The translations under genes were made by a program, and so were the position numbers. From NCBI RefSeq assembly GCF_015557435.1, contig NZ_JADNOH010000085.1, positions 21,247 to 85,246 of the forward strand: 64,000 nucleotides of DNA, given 5' to 3'. The notes beneath the pieces were generated by a model. That model was not told where the DNA came from, ran no database searches, and saw only the letters and a list, made by a program, of their open reading frames with translations. The DNA is from Collinsella aerofaciens (lineage in GTDB: Bacteria; Actinomycetota; Coriobacteriia; Coriobacteriales; Coriobacteriaceae). Positions 25,643 to 33,726 of this stretch are shown here, one piece after another (the stretch's first letter is position 1; every line of letters begins with the position of its first letter).

Positions 25643-26623
25643 CTACGCGTCCAGAGCGGAAAGGTCGATACCCAGAGCCTCGGCCATCTCGTCGTTCTTG
25701 ACGACGACCAGGTCCTTGCTCGAGAGATGCTTGATCGGCATATCCTCGGGCTTGGCCTCGCCCTTCAGGATCTTGACGGCCATCTCGCCTGCGGCGTAGC
25801 CCAGGTCCTCGTAGTTGATGGAGAGGGTGAACACGCCGCCGGCCTTGCACATGCCCTCCTCGCCGGTCACGAAGGGGAGCTTGTTCTCCTTGCAAATCTG
25901 GCCGACCTGCGAAGCACCCGCGGCGATGGTGTTGTCGGTGGGGGAGTACAGCGCGTCGACCTTGCCCACGGCAGACTCGACGACGGACTGGATCTCGTTG
26001 GAGCTCGAGACGGTAAAGTCGGTGTAGTCGAGGCCCAGCTTGTCGAGTTCCTTCTTGGCGGCCTTGATCTGGACGTCGGAGTTGGACTCGGCGGTGCAGT
26101 AGAGCAGGCCGACCTTCTTAACGTCGGGCAGGACCTTCTGCATCATCTCGAGCTGCTCGGCGACCGGGGTGAGGTCGGAAGCGCCCGTGACGTTGGTGCC
26201 GGGCTTGTCGTTGTCCTGGACCAGGCCGGAAGCGGCGTAGTCGGTGATGGCGCAGCCAACGATGGGGATATCGGCGGTGGCGCCGGCGGCAGCCTGCGCG
26301 GCGGGCGTAGCGATGGCATAGATCAGGTTGACGCCGTCGCCTACGAACTTGTCGGCAATGGACTTACACGTGGACTGGTCGTTCTGGGCGTTCTTCTGGT
26401 CGATCTTGACCTTGAGACCGCTCTTCTTGATGGCCTTGACGAAGCCGTCGTTGGCGGCATCGAGCGCGGAGTGCTCGGTGAGCTGCAGAACGCCGATGGT
26501 GTAGTCGGAACCGGCGGCAGCGGAGCCGGAACCAGAGTTGCCGCCGCATCCGGCGAGCGGAGCGAGCGCGAGCAGGCCAGCGGAGACAAGAAGGCTCCTG
26601 CGGCTGATGGTGATGTCCTTCAT
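25643..26623 (-). CDS. ABC transporter substrate-binding lipoprotein (COG2984 type)
   Basis: A 326-aa lipoprotein: an RR-containing signal (ISRRSLLVSAGLLALAPLAG) then a lipobox Cys at LAGC, a Gly/Ser linker, and a periplasmic-binding fold starting YTIGVLQLTEHSALDAANDG. The pattern DIPIVGCAITDY and TAESNSDVQ fits the TrpX-like family, which binds tryptophan or other aromatic or small ligands in some Firmicutes. The ligand here cannot be assigned. The AT-rich upstream region has a -35 TTGTAA and -10 ACTATA (17-nt spacer) on the minus strand. Confidence 0.85.
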   Translation of the reverse strand: MKDITISRRSLLVSAGLLALAPLAGCGGNSGSGSAAAGSDYTIGVLQLTEHSALDAANDGFVKAIKKSGLKVKIDQKNAQNDQSTCKSIADKFVGDGVNLIYAIATPAAQAAAGATADIPIVGCAITDYAASGLVQDNDKPGTNVTGASDLTPVAEQLEMMQKVLPDVKKVGLLYCTAESNSDVQIKAAKKELDKLGLDYTDFTVSSSNEIQSVVESAVGKVDALYSPTDNTIAAGASQVGQICKENKLPFVTGEEGMCKAGGVFTLSINYEDLGYAAGEMAVKILKGEAKPEDMPIKHLSSKDLVVVKNDEMAEALGIDLSALDA

Positions 26624-26782
26624 ATCATTACCCCCAGTATAAAAATGGCTGGAAACACTGCACTAGGAAAAAGTGCAAGTGGGACTATAGTAACGCCGAT
26701 GCCCATTTTTACAACATCCTGGCGCGTTTTTTAATACTGAACCGGATGGGCGGTGCTGAGGAACGACGGACGGTAACGGGGC

Positions 26783-27571
26783 TTACGCTGCGGGCGCGGG
26801 GCTGTCTTCTTCGTCTAGCGCGGCAAAGAGTTTCTTGCCGTCGAGCAAACGCGTGCTGACGTTTCTCATGCGGCTGACCTCAACGGTGCGCAGGGTGTCG
26901 TCGGCGCCTCGGGCGTCGTAGACCGTTCCCAGCAGATACGAGACGCCATCGCGCTGCCTGATGGCAAAGGGCCGGACCGTCATCCGCACCACCTCGATTT
27001 CGCCCCGGGTCAGGACATTTGTGATATCAAAGCTGACAGTTGTTCCATGGTCGATGGCCTGTTCGACGAGCTCGCACGTGTCGATACGCTTGGCGTGCGG
27101 ATGCGTTGCCTTGACGGGCGCGTCGTTGGCGGCCGGTGCCGGTTCGGGCATATCGAGATAATCGCGAACATCGGCGCTCGCCATGGCGACCAGGTGCTGT
27201 GCCATGCTCTTTCGAATGGCTATGGGCGTCGATCGGTTGCGCATGACCATGCCGTGGAGCCGTATGATCTCTTCGTCAGCAAGCGGGCGGGTGAGGAGCC
27301 GATAGCCCACGCCGCGTTTATAGTCGATTTCGTATCCGGCGTGACGAAGTGCGGATATCGAGGTATAGATGCTGCGGCGTGCTGCCGAGATGGGCATGCG
27401 GGCGGGGTCGTCGGGATGGGCGAGGAGCTCGACCAGCTCGTCGGAAAGCAGCGCCTTGTCCTCGCCGGTGTTCTCGCTCAAGAGCTGCAGGATGCGTACG
27501 GCGCGATAGGCTGCCATCGAGGCGGAGCCCCTGGTCGTGGTCTCGTAGTTTTCAACAACGGCTTCGGTCAT
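26783..27571 (-). CDS. HTH/WYL-like transcriptional regulator
   Basis: A 262-aa protein. The N-terminal half contains a helix-turn-helix-like region (AARRSIYTSISALRHAGYEI followed by DYKRGVGYRLL). The C-terminal half (EVVRMTVRPFAIRQRDGVSYLLGTVYDARGADDTLRTVEVSRM) has the strand pattern of WYL-type ligand or nucleic-acid sensing domains. ATG 27571 is 10 nt after AAGGA; a GTG three codons upstream is too close to it. Target unknown; it precedes the ABC operon with 159 bp between and may regulate it. Confidence 0.65.
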   Translation of the reverse strand: MTEAVVENYETTTRGSASMAAYRAVRILQLLSENTGEDKALLSDELVELLAHPDDPARMPISAARRSIYTSISALRHAGYEIDYKRGVGYRLLTRPLADEEIIRLHGMVMRNRSTPIAIRKSMAQHLVAMASADVRDYLDMPEPAPAANDAPVKATHPHAKRIDTCELVEQAIDHGTTVSFDITNVLTRGEIEVVRMTVRPFAIRQRDGVSYLLGTVYDARGADDTLRTVEVSRMRNVSTRLLDGKKLFAALDEEDSPAPAA

Positions 27572-27744
27572 AGCGCCCACGTCCTTTCCTTTTTTGGTGA
27601 TGGCAGATCAGAGCCTAGGGCGCGGAGCCTGGCCAAGGACGCGTGACGCCTTGGACGGTCGATGGTTGCCGGCAAACGGCGGGTCGAGTTTTCAACAACC
27701 CTGCCTAACTGACCAAAACCTTGCCAAAAGCTTGACGGATGCTG

Positions 27745-27780
27745 TTGAAAAAGCGCCCCTCGGCTTGCCGAGAGGCGCTG
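27745..27780 (-). terminator. Intrinsic terminator after asnS
   Basis: On the minus strand GCGCCTCTCGG pairs with CCGAGGGGCGC around a CAAG loop and is followed by TTTTT. Confidence 0.85.
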
Positions 27781-27819
27781 GCGTGATGCACTGGAACGCG
27801 TTTGTTGGCGCTATGGCGA

Positions 27820-29223
27820 TTAGAAGTCGGCGTTACCCACGGTACGAGGGTGCGGCAGGACGTCGCGGATATTGCCCACGCCGGTGAGGTACATCACCAA
27901 GCGCTCGAAGCCCAGACCGTAGCCGGCGTGCTTGCAGGAACCGTAGCGGCGCAGGTCAAGGTAGTACTTGTACTGCTCGGGATTCATACCCAGGTCTTTG
28001 ATGCGGGCCTCGAGCAGATCCAGGCGCTCCTCGCGCTGGGAGCCGCCGATAATCTCGCCGATACCGGGAACCAGGCAGTCGGCGGCGGCGACGGTCTTGC
28101 CGTCCTCGTTCAGGCGCATGTAGAAGGCCTTGATCTCGGCCGGGTAGTCGGTTACGAAGGTCGGGCGCTTAAAGTGCTCCTCGGTCAGGAAACGCTCGTG
28201 CTCGGTCTGCAGGTCGATGCCCCAGCTGACGGGGTAGTCGAACTTGTGGCCCGCAGCAACTGCCTGCTCCAGGATCTCGACGGCCTCGGTATAGGTGACG
28301 CGGGCAAAGTCGGAGTTAGCGACATGGTCCAGGCGCTCGAGCAGGCCCTTGTCCACAAACTTGTTGAGCATATTGAGCTCGTCGGGGCAGGTGGCCATAA
28401 CGTCCTTAAGGACGTACTTGAGCATAGCCTCGGCGTTATCCATGTAGTCGTTGAGGTCGGCGAAGGCCATCTCGGGCTCAATCATCCAAAACTCGGCGGC
28501 GTGGCGCGTGGTGTTGGAGTTCTCGGCGCGGAAGGTGGGACCAAAGGTGTACACATCTCCAAAGGCCGTGGCGAAGTTCTCGGCGTTGAGCTGACCGGAC
28601 ACGGTAAGGCTCGCGTGCTTGCCAAAGAAGTCCTGACTCCAGTCGACCTCGCCGGCTTCGGTCAGGGGCGGGTTTTTGGGGTCGAGCGTGGTCACGCGGA
28701 ACATCTCGCCGGCGCCCTCGCAGTCACTCGTGGTGATGATGGGGGTGTTGACGTAGACAAAGCCCTGCTCCTGGAAGAAGCGGTGGATAGCGGCAGCTGC
28801 GACAGAGCGGATGCGGAACACGGCGCGGAACAGGTTGGTGCGCGGACGCAGGTGCTGCTGGGTGCGCAGGAACTCGACGGTTGCGCGCTTCTTCTGCAGC
28901 GGGTAATCCGGGGCGCTGACGCCCTCGACCTCGATGGAGGTGGCAGAAAGCTCGAAGGGCTGGGGCGCATCGGGGGTCAGTTTGACGGTGCCGGTGCAGA
29001 TGAGGGCGGCCGAGACGTTTTGATGGGCGATCTCGTCGTAGTTGTCGAGCGCCTCGCGGTTCATGACGACCTGCAGGTCGCGGAAGCAGCTGCCGTCGTT
29101 GAGTGTAACGAAGCCAAAGTTCTTCATGTCGCGGACGGACTTGACCCAGCCGGCAACGGTGACGGTCTGGCCACCGAGCGACTCGGCATCGGCATAGAGC
29201 TGCGCGATTTTGGTGCGGTTCAC
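27820..29223 (-). CDS. asnS: Asparaginyl-tRNA synthetase
   Basis: A 467-aa class IIb synthetase. The N-terminal OB fold ([20 protein letters not shown]) binds the anticodon; class II motifs follow: motif 2 [19 protein letters not shown] and motif 3 [15 protein letters not shown]. The start is GTG 29223, preceded by GGGAGG; the in-frame ATG further upstream lies inside this ribosome binding site. Ends [17 protein letters not shown], with the family's conserved PR(T/F)P-like segment. Confidence 0.93.
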   Translation of the reverse strand: MNRTKIAQLYADAESLGGQTVTVAGWVKSVRDMKNFGFVTLNDGSCFRDLQVVMNREALDNYDEIAHQNVSAALICTGTVKLTPDAPQPFELSATSIEVEGVSAPDYPLQKKRATVEFLRTQQHLRPRTNLFRAVFRIRSVAAAAIHRFFQEQGFVYVNTPIITTSDCEGAGEMFRVTTLDPKNPPLTEAGEVDWSQDFFGKHASLTVSGQLNAENFATAFGDVYTFGPTFRAENSNTTRHAAEFWMIEPEMAFADLNDYMDNAEAMLKYVLKDVMATCPDELNMLNKFVDKGLLERLDHVANSDFARVTYTEAVEILEQAVAAGHKFDYPVSWGIDLQTEHERFLTEEHFKRPTFVTDYPAEIKAFYMRLNEDGKTVAAADCLVPGIGEIIGGSQREERLDLLEARIKDLGMNPEQYKYYLDLRRYGSCKHAGYGLGFERLVMYLTGVGNIRDVLPHPRTVGNADF

Positions 29224-29358
29224 GTATCCTCCCATAACGGTTGTACGGATTATTTCCAAACAGTTAACCATTCTAACCCGCGAGCGGGGCGTAGCAAAAC
29301 GTCAGGTGTGATGTATGGGCGTGACGTGGGCACCGCGCAAGCGTCGATTTTGCGGTGC

Positions 29359-31293
29359 CTAGTGCCCGCAGATGGCTTGGCGCATGAGGGCAGCGTAGGT
29401 GTCGATTCCCGCCTGGGTGAGGTGTGTGCCGTCGTCGACGAGGTATTCGCTGTGGCCCTCTGAGGCGCCGTTCCAGTCGATGACGCCGGCGTTGTCGTTT
29501 TGGGCACAGACGTCACGAATCGTCTGGTTATTGCGGTCCTGTAGCTCGAGCGGTACGCGCACGGTCACAAAGTAGATGGGCTTGCCGCCCACGGCATTAA
29601 TCACGTCCTGTACCTGCTGGGGGTCGCGGATGAGGCCGTTGGTGCCAAGCGCGCAGATGACCACGCTTGGATCGTAGTTGGCACTGTCCTGTGCATAGAC
29701 GTCCTGGAAGGTGTAGAACTGGCGGCTCACCACGCCGTCGATGTAGGCGTTGGGAAGCGCTGCCTGAATGCCAGATTGGGCACCTGCGGTGACCGAGTCG
29801 CCGATCATGAGCACGCGGGCGTCGCAGGTCCCGGTCGCCTCGTCGTAGGTAAAGCTCTTCCAGTCAAGGTTCTTGGGGACCTTTTCGGCGATAGGTCCCT
29901 CTTTGGGTTTTTGCTTGGTTGCGTCATCGGATGCGGTGTCGCTGGGCTGGGAATCTTTACCGGATGCAGGCTCGGCGCCCTTGTCGTTGGCTCCGTTGTC
30001 CTGGGACGAGGTCGCGTTCTGGGCAAGCTCGGGACGGAGCTGCTCGGCGCGGGCGGTGGCGATGCCTGCCCAGTCAAGCGGCGCGAAGGCAAGTGCGGCG
30101 ACGCATGCGGCGCCAAGCGCGGGGAGCACCATGGCGGGCGCGAGGACGTGTTTTCTTGCCGTGCTGTCCTGTTGGGTCGGCTTGTGGGACCAAGGGCGTT
30201 CGACGAGGCGATAGAAAACCTCGGCTACCGCAAGAATCAGTACAAGCTGTAATACCTGCTCCCACCAGGCGATGCGGGTAGTGCGGGTTGCGGGGTTCAT
30301 AAGAAGCAGTAGGGGATAGTGCACCAGATAAACCGAGAACGAGCGCTGGCCCAGCCAGACGAGCGGCTTGACCGACAACAGACGACGCACGATGCACTCC
30401 GTATTCTGCACGCAGATGATGAGGAGTCCGGTGGCGAGGGCAAACAGCAAAAAGCCGCCGCGGTAGAGCCAGGCGCTCTCTCCGGTCAGCATGAGTGCGC
30501 CGGCTATAACGGCAACGAGCCACGCGATAGAAATCGCGTTGACCTTTGAGATGCCCTTGTTGGCGCCGGGGGTATGGATGTCACCGCTCAGCATCTCGCG
30601 CAGACGCGGCGCGGCGATGGCGGCTAAGGCTCCGCATAGAAGCTCGGCGGCACGGGCGTCGGTTCCGTAGTAGACGCGCGATGTGTCGGCGGTGGGATTA
30701 AACATGAGGACCATGGCTGCCGTCGACGCAAGCGCGAATGCGATCGTGATGCCGATGGCGGTGTTGCGCGACCTGGTTTTGCTGCACAGTGCCATAAGGA
30801 TGACCGGCCATACCAGATAGAACTGCATAGTGACAGCGCAGAACCACAGGTGCGTGAGCGGCGAGGGGAGTCCCGCGGCGGCGAAATACGAGACGTTGCG
30901 GAAGATGTAGAACCAGTTGCTCAAAAAGAGTGCCGATGGCAGGGCGTCCTGCTGCACCTTAGGGAGTAGGCTCGGGGCCGCGATGTAGGTGGCGACGGCG
31001 GTAAGCGCGATGGTCACGACGATCGGCGGCATCATGCGCGCAATGCGGCGGCAGATATAGCGCGGGTACGAGACTCCGTCGCGTGCCGTGGCTCGCATAA
31101 TGCTTTTGGTGGCGAGATAGCCACTCAGCGTAAAGAAGAGTGTAACGCCCAAAAAACCGCCGGTCAGGCGGCTGGGGCGAAGGTGATATAGGACGACGCC
31201 GGCGATGGCGAGGGCGCGGAGCCCGTCGAGCGCGACGATGCGTTGGTTGCGTTGAGGCGCGGCATGTGCGGCGCCCGTGGGTGTGTTTTGCAT
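29359..31293 (-). CDS. OatA-type O-acetyltransferase
   Basis: A 644-aa two-domain enzyme. The N-terminal acyltransferase-3 domain starts RIVALDGLRALAIAGVVLYH, has the conserved His in LYHLRP and about ten membrane helices. A Ser/Asp/Lys-rich linker follows (about residues 430-480), then an extracellular SGNH esterase domain with GDSVTAG (Ser), GTNG (Asn) and DGTHLTQAG (Asp, His). OatA proteins acetylate peptidoglycan or other wall glycans and confer lysozyme resistance. All SGNH catalytic residues are present. Confidence 0.88.
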   Translation of the reverse strand: MQNTPTGAAHAAPQRNQRIVALDGLRALAIAGVVLYHLRPSRLTGGFLGVTLFFTLSGYLATKSIMRATARDGVSYPRYICRRIARMMPPIVVTIALTAVATYIAAPSLLPKVQQDALPSALFLSNWFYIFRNVSYFAAAGLPSPLTHLWFCAVTMQFYLVWPVILMALCSKTRSRNTAIGITIAFALASTAAMVLMFNPTADTSRVYYGTDARAAELLCGALAAIAAPRLREMLSGDIHTPGANKGISKVNAISIAWLVAVIAGALMLTGESAWLYRGGFLLFALATGLLIICVQNTECIVRRLLSVKPLVWLGQRSFSVYLVHYPLLLLMNPATRTTRIAWWEQVLQLVLILAVAEVFYRLVERPWSHKPTQQDSTARKHVLAPAMVLPALGAACVAALAFAPLDWAGIATARAEQLRPELAQNATSSQDNGANDKGAEPASGKDSQPSDTASDDATKQKPKEGPIAEKVPKNLDWKSFTYDEATGTCDARVLMIGDSVTAGAQSGIQAALPNAYIDGVVSRQFYTFQDVYAQDSANYDPSVVICALGTNGLIRDPQQVQDVINAVGGKPIYFVTVRVPLELQDRNNQTIRDVCAQNDNAGVIDWNGASEGHSEYLVDDGTHLTQAGIDTYAALMRQAICGH

Positions 31294-31425
31294 CGATCTT
31301 CCTCCAATGTCGACCTAGCAGTCTAGCGCTCTGCGCGGACAAAGGAAGGGGGTTCGTGCGGTTGAACAACATGCCGCGGGGCGATGCCTCGCTACGCAAA
31401 AGCCGCACCTGCGTTGATGCTCAGC

Positions 31426-31463
31426 TGCCTATATAGAAACGTTTCAGAACCTCTACATAGGCA
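31426..31463. promoter_or_regulatory. Nested palindrome containing GAAACGTTTC
   Basis: TGCCTATATAG and CTACATAGGCA (one mismatch) enclose the 10-bp palindrome GAAACGTTTC (31436-31445). It lies downstream of the EIIA gene. No T-run follows on either strand, so it is not an obvious terminator. Confidence 0.45.
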
Positions 31464-31527
31464 AAAACAACAGCACAGATGCGGCAAAGATGCGCGGGTG
31501 GTTGAGCCTTTATGCGATGATGCTCGG

Positions 31528-32091
31528 CTACTTGGTCTTGGCCACCAGCAGCGGGTCGCCGAGCTTGACGAGCGGATTGCCGCCGATAAGCGTGCCAGAC
31601 TCGCCGACGTGGTCGATGCTCTTGAGGCGGTCGAGCTCAGAGACGATGACGGTCACGATGTCCTCGTGACCAGCGGCCTTAATGGCCTCGCGGTCGAAGC
31701 TGATGAGCGGCTGGCCGGCCTTGACCGTGTCACCCATCTCGACAAAGCGGGCAAAACCCTTGCCGTTCATTTCCACGGTGCCCAGGCCAACATGGATGAA
31801 CACACGAAGACCGTCCTCGGTGATCATGCCGATGGAGTGGTTGGTGACGGTGGTGGCGCCGATACGGCCGTTGGCAGGGGCGTAAATGGTGCCGGTAATG
31901 GGCTCGATGCCATAGCCCTGGCCGAGCATGCCCGAGGCGATGGTCTCGTCGGGAACCTCACTCAGATTGACGAGCACGCCGTTGACGGGAGCGTAGATGA
32001 CGCCTTCGCGGGTGGCGAAGCTTGCTGCGGGCGGAACGGACGCCTCGCCCGACGAAGTGAACGTGGACTTGAGCGAATCGAGCAGACCCAT
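31528..32091 (-). CDS. PTS glucose-type EIIA component
   Basis: A 187-aa stand-alone EIIA of the glucose family. The phosphoryl-accepting His is in RVFIHVGLGTVEMNGKGF, and the second active-site His in VTNHSIGM. GIYAP-like strands (GVIYAPVNGVLV, GTIYAPANGRIG) flank them. The start is ATG 32091 after GGAGG; the upstream frame extension lacks support. It would pass phosphate from HPr to an EIIB/EIIC encoded elsewhere and may also act in regulation. Confidence 0.9.
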   Translation of the reverse strand: MGLLDSLKSTFTSSGEASVPPAASFATREGVIYAPVNGVLVNLSEVPDETIASGMLGQGYGIEPITGTIYAPANGRIGATTVTNHSIGMITEDGLRVFIHVGLGTVEMNGKGFARFVEMGDTVKAGQPLISFDREAIKAAGHEDIVTVIVSELDRLKSIDHVGESGTLIGGNPLVKLGDPLLVAKTK

Positions 32092-32141
32092 AGATGCCTC
32101 CAACGTATCAGGCGCGCATGTTGCACGCGTGTGGTTTGCCG

Positions 32142-32151
32142 GAAACGTTTC
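32142..32151. promoter_or_regulatory. GAAACGTTTC palindrome upstream of EIIA
   Basis: The same 10-bp palindrome as at 31436 lies 51 bp before the EIIA start. Its form resembles LacI/CcpA-type operators, so it could mediate sugar control of the gene. Confidence 0.45.
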
Positions 32152-32337
32152 GTACGTGTTTCCCAGCACGGTCAGCGCTCCTATTTTACGCTGCCTAACG
32201 ATACCTCTGAACAGCGATTTTGTGATATATCAGTTGAAGGCCAACTTATTGCGGGGGTGTTTCTGCGCCGCGGGCTCAAGTGGGGTACGCTAGGGTGCGA
32301 AAAACGAGTGCGCACGAATCGCACGGAGGGAGCACCT

Positions 32338-33237
32338 ATGATTATTGAGAACCATGCGCTGTGGGGCGAGGAGCCGACCGAGGATTATCCGGCGACGTTT
32401 ACGTATCTGGGTGCCGAGCCGCTGCCCGACAAGCCCAATGGCCGCCGCCCCGCGGTGATCATCTGCGGCGGAGGTGGGTTTACGCATATCGCTCCGCACG
32501 AGCAGGACCCGGTGGCGTTTGCATTTTTGGACCGCGGCTACCAGGCCTTTGTGCTCAACTATGTGACGAGCGCCACGGGCGACGTGAGCTTTCCGCACCC
32601 GCAGGCGGACCTCGCCAAGATGGTCGCTACCGTGCGCGCCAACGCCGACGAGTGGCATGTCGATCCCAAGCGCGTGTGCATCGTGGGCTTCTCGGCGGGC
32701 GGCATGATCTGCGCCTCGTTGGCAACGCAGTGGAAGACCGGACCCTTCGCGGGTCTTGCCGGGGCTCGTCCGGAGGATATTCGTCCCGACGCCGTGGTGC
32801 TGGGCTATCCGTTGCTCGACCTTGCCTATGTGCGCGATATGCAGACGCGCGACCCGCGCATCGACCTGCGCGTGCCCAAGACGGGTGGCAAGACGGGGCG
32901 CGATTTGCTCAACGACTATCTGTCGATGGTGACGGGCGGCGAGGCGACCGATGAGCACCTGACCGACATTTGCCCTACCACGCATGTTTCGCGCCAGATG
33001 CCGCCGACCTTTGTGTGGGGCGTGTCCGACGACAAGACAGCGCCGATCGCACAGGTCTATCCGTTTGCGCAGCGCATGGCCGAGGAGGGCGTCGCTTGCG
33101 AGATGCACGTCTTTGACCAGGGCGGTCACGGCCTTTCGCTCGGCAACGCCAACACCGCGGTCGACAACGAGGACAAGCAGGTGGCAGTCCGTCCTTGGAT
33201 CCGCCTGGCCTTCCGTTTCCTGGAGCGCCATATGTAA
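32338..33237 (+). CDS. Alpha/beta-hydrolase (esterase, BD-FAE-like)
   Basis: A 299-aa cytosolic serine hydrolase. GGGGFTHI forms the oxyanion-hole region, GFSAGGM carries the nucleophile Ser, and DQGGHGLS the catalytic His, with an Asp in GVSDDKTAP. It resembles acetyl-xylan or feruloyl esterase-like and other small-ester hydrolases. The ATG follows GGAGGG. It stands alone between divergent EIIA and a small gene. Confidence 0.82.
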   Translation: MIIENHALWGEEPTEDYPATFTYLGAEPLPDKPNGRRPAVIICGGGGFTHIAPHEQDPVAFAFLDRGYQAFVLNYVTSATGDVSFPHPQADLAKMVATVRANADEWHVDPKRVCIVGFSAGGMICASLATQWKTGPFAGLAGARPEDIRPDAVVLGYPLLDLAYVRDMQTRDPRIDLRVPKTGGKTGRDLLNDYLSMVTGGEATDEHLTDICPTTHVSRQMPPTFVWGVSDDKTAPIAQVYPFAQRMAEEGVACEMHVFDQGGHGLSLGNANTAVDNEDKQVAVRPWIRLAFRFLERHM

Positions 33238-33284
33238 AAGTAGACTACTTGCCCGTTTCAAAAAGTCTGCTTAGAGGAGGAGCC

Positions 33285-33605
33285 ATGCTTGAGGGTACGT
33301 ATGTGGTTTTGGCCCAGACGCCGGTGGGGAGCAAGCGCGGCGAGGTGACGTTTTCACATGGGGTGAACGGCGCGCTCAGGGCAGTACTAAACGTCAGGGG
33401 TCTCAATATCGCTCTCTCGGGTGCCCGCGCTGAGTGCGATTTCTTTGAGCTCTCGGGTACTATCTCCCACGTCCTGATGGGCAAGGCGCCCTTTACATGC
33501 ACGGGGTCGGTTGAGGGTGATCGACTCACTGCTACCGCGCGGTCGGGTTCCATTTCGATCTCGCTGAGCGGTATGCGCAAAGAGCTTTCGGGGCGCACCG
33601 CATAA
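33285..33605 (+). CDS. Small hypothetical protein, all-beta
   Basis: A 106-aa protein with no family I recognise. It starts MLEGTYVVLAQTPVG after GAGGAGG and shows alternating hydrophobic and polar residues (GEVTFSHGVNGALRAVLNV, SGSISISLSGMRK), suggesting a small beta-barrel. It has no signal peptide or membrane helix. GC content and codons match neighbours. It may be co-transcribed with the esterase 47 bp upstream. Confidence 0.65.
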   Translation: MLEGTYVVLAQTPVGSKRGEVTFSHGVNGALRAVLNVRGLNIALSGARAECDFFELSGTISHVLMGKAPFTCTGSVEGDRLTATARSGSISISLSGMRKELSGRTA

Positions 33606-33678
33606 AGTTTGCGCAGGTAAACATCGGTATTTGACTTTATAAAATAGTTCAGAGCGCTATCATTTGTCGTTACGAGTT

Positions 33679-33703
33679 GGTTAGCCCCGGTAAACGGTTA
33701 ACC
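33679..33703 (+). promoter_or_regulatory. Possible metal-regulator site before feoAB
   Basis: GGTTAGCC (33679-33686) and GGTTAACC (33696-33703) lie just before the feoAB ribosome binding site. GGTTAG words occur in DtxR/IdeR boxes, but the two halves here are not properly inverted. A TTGACT at 33631 with TATCAT at 33658 is a possible but widely spaced promoter. Confidence 0.25.
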
Positions 33704-33726
33704 GCGTCTAACGAAAGGATGAGCGC

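Noticed and set aside
31384..32337. N-terminal extension of the alpha/beta hydrolase
   Set aside because: The frame stays open upstream, but it overlaps the oppositely oriented EIIA gene, and ATG 32338 has a proper GGAGGG site and starts the conserved domain.
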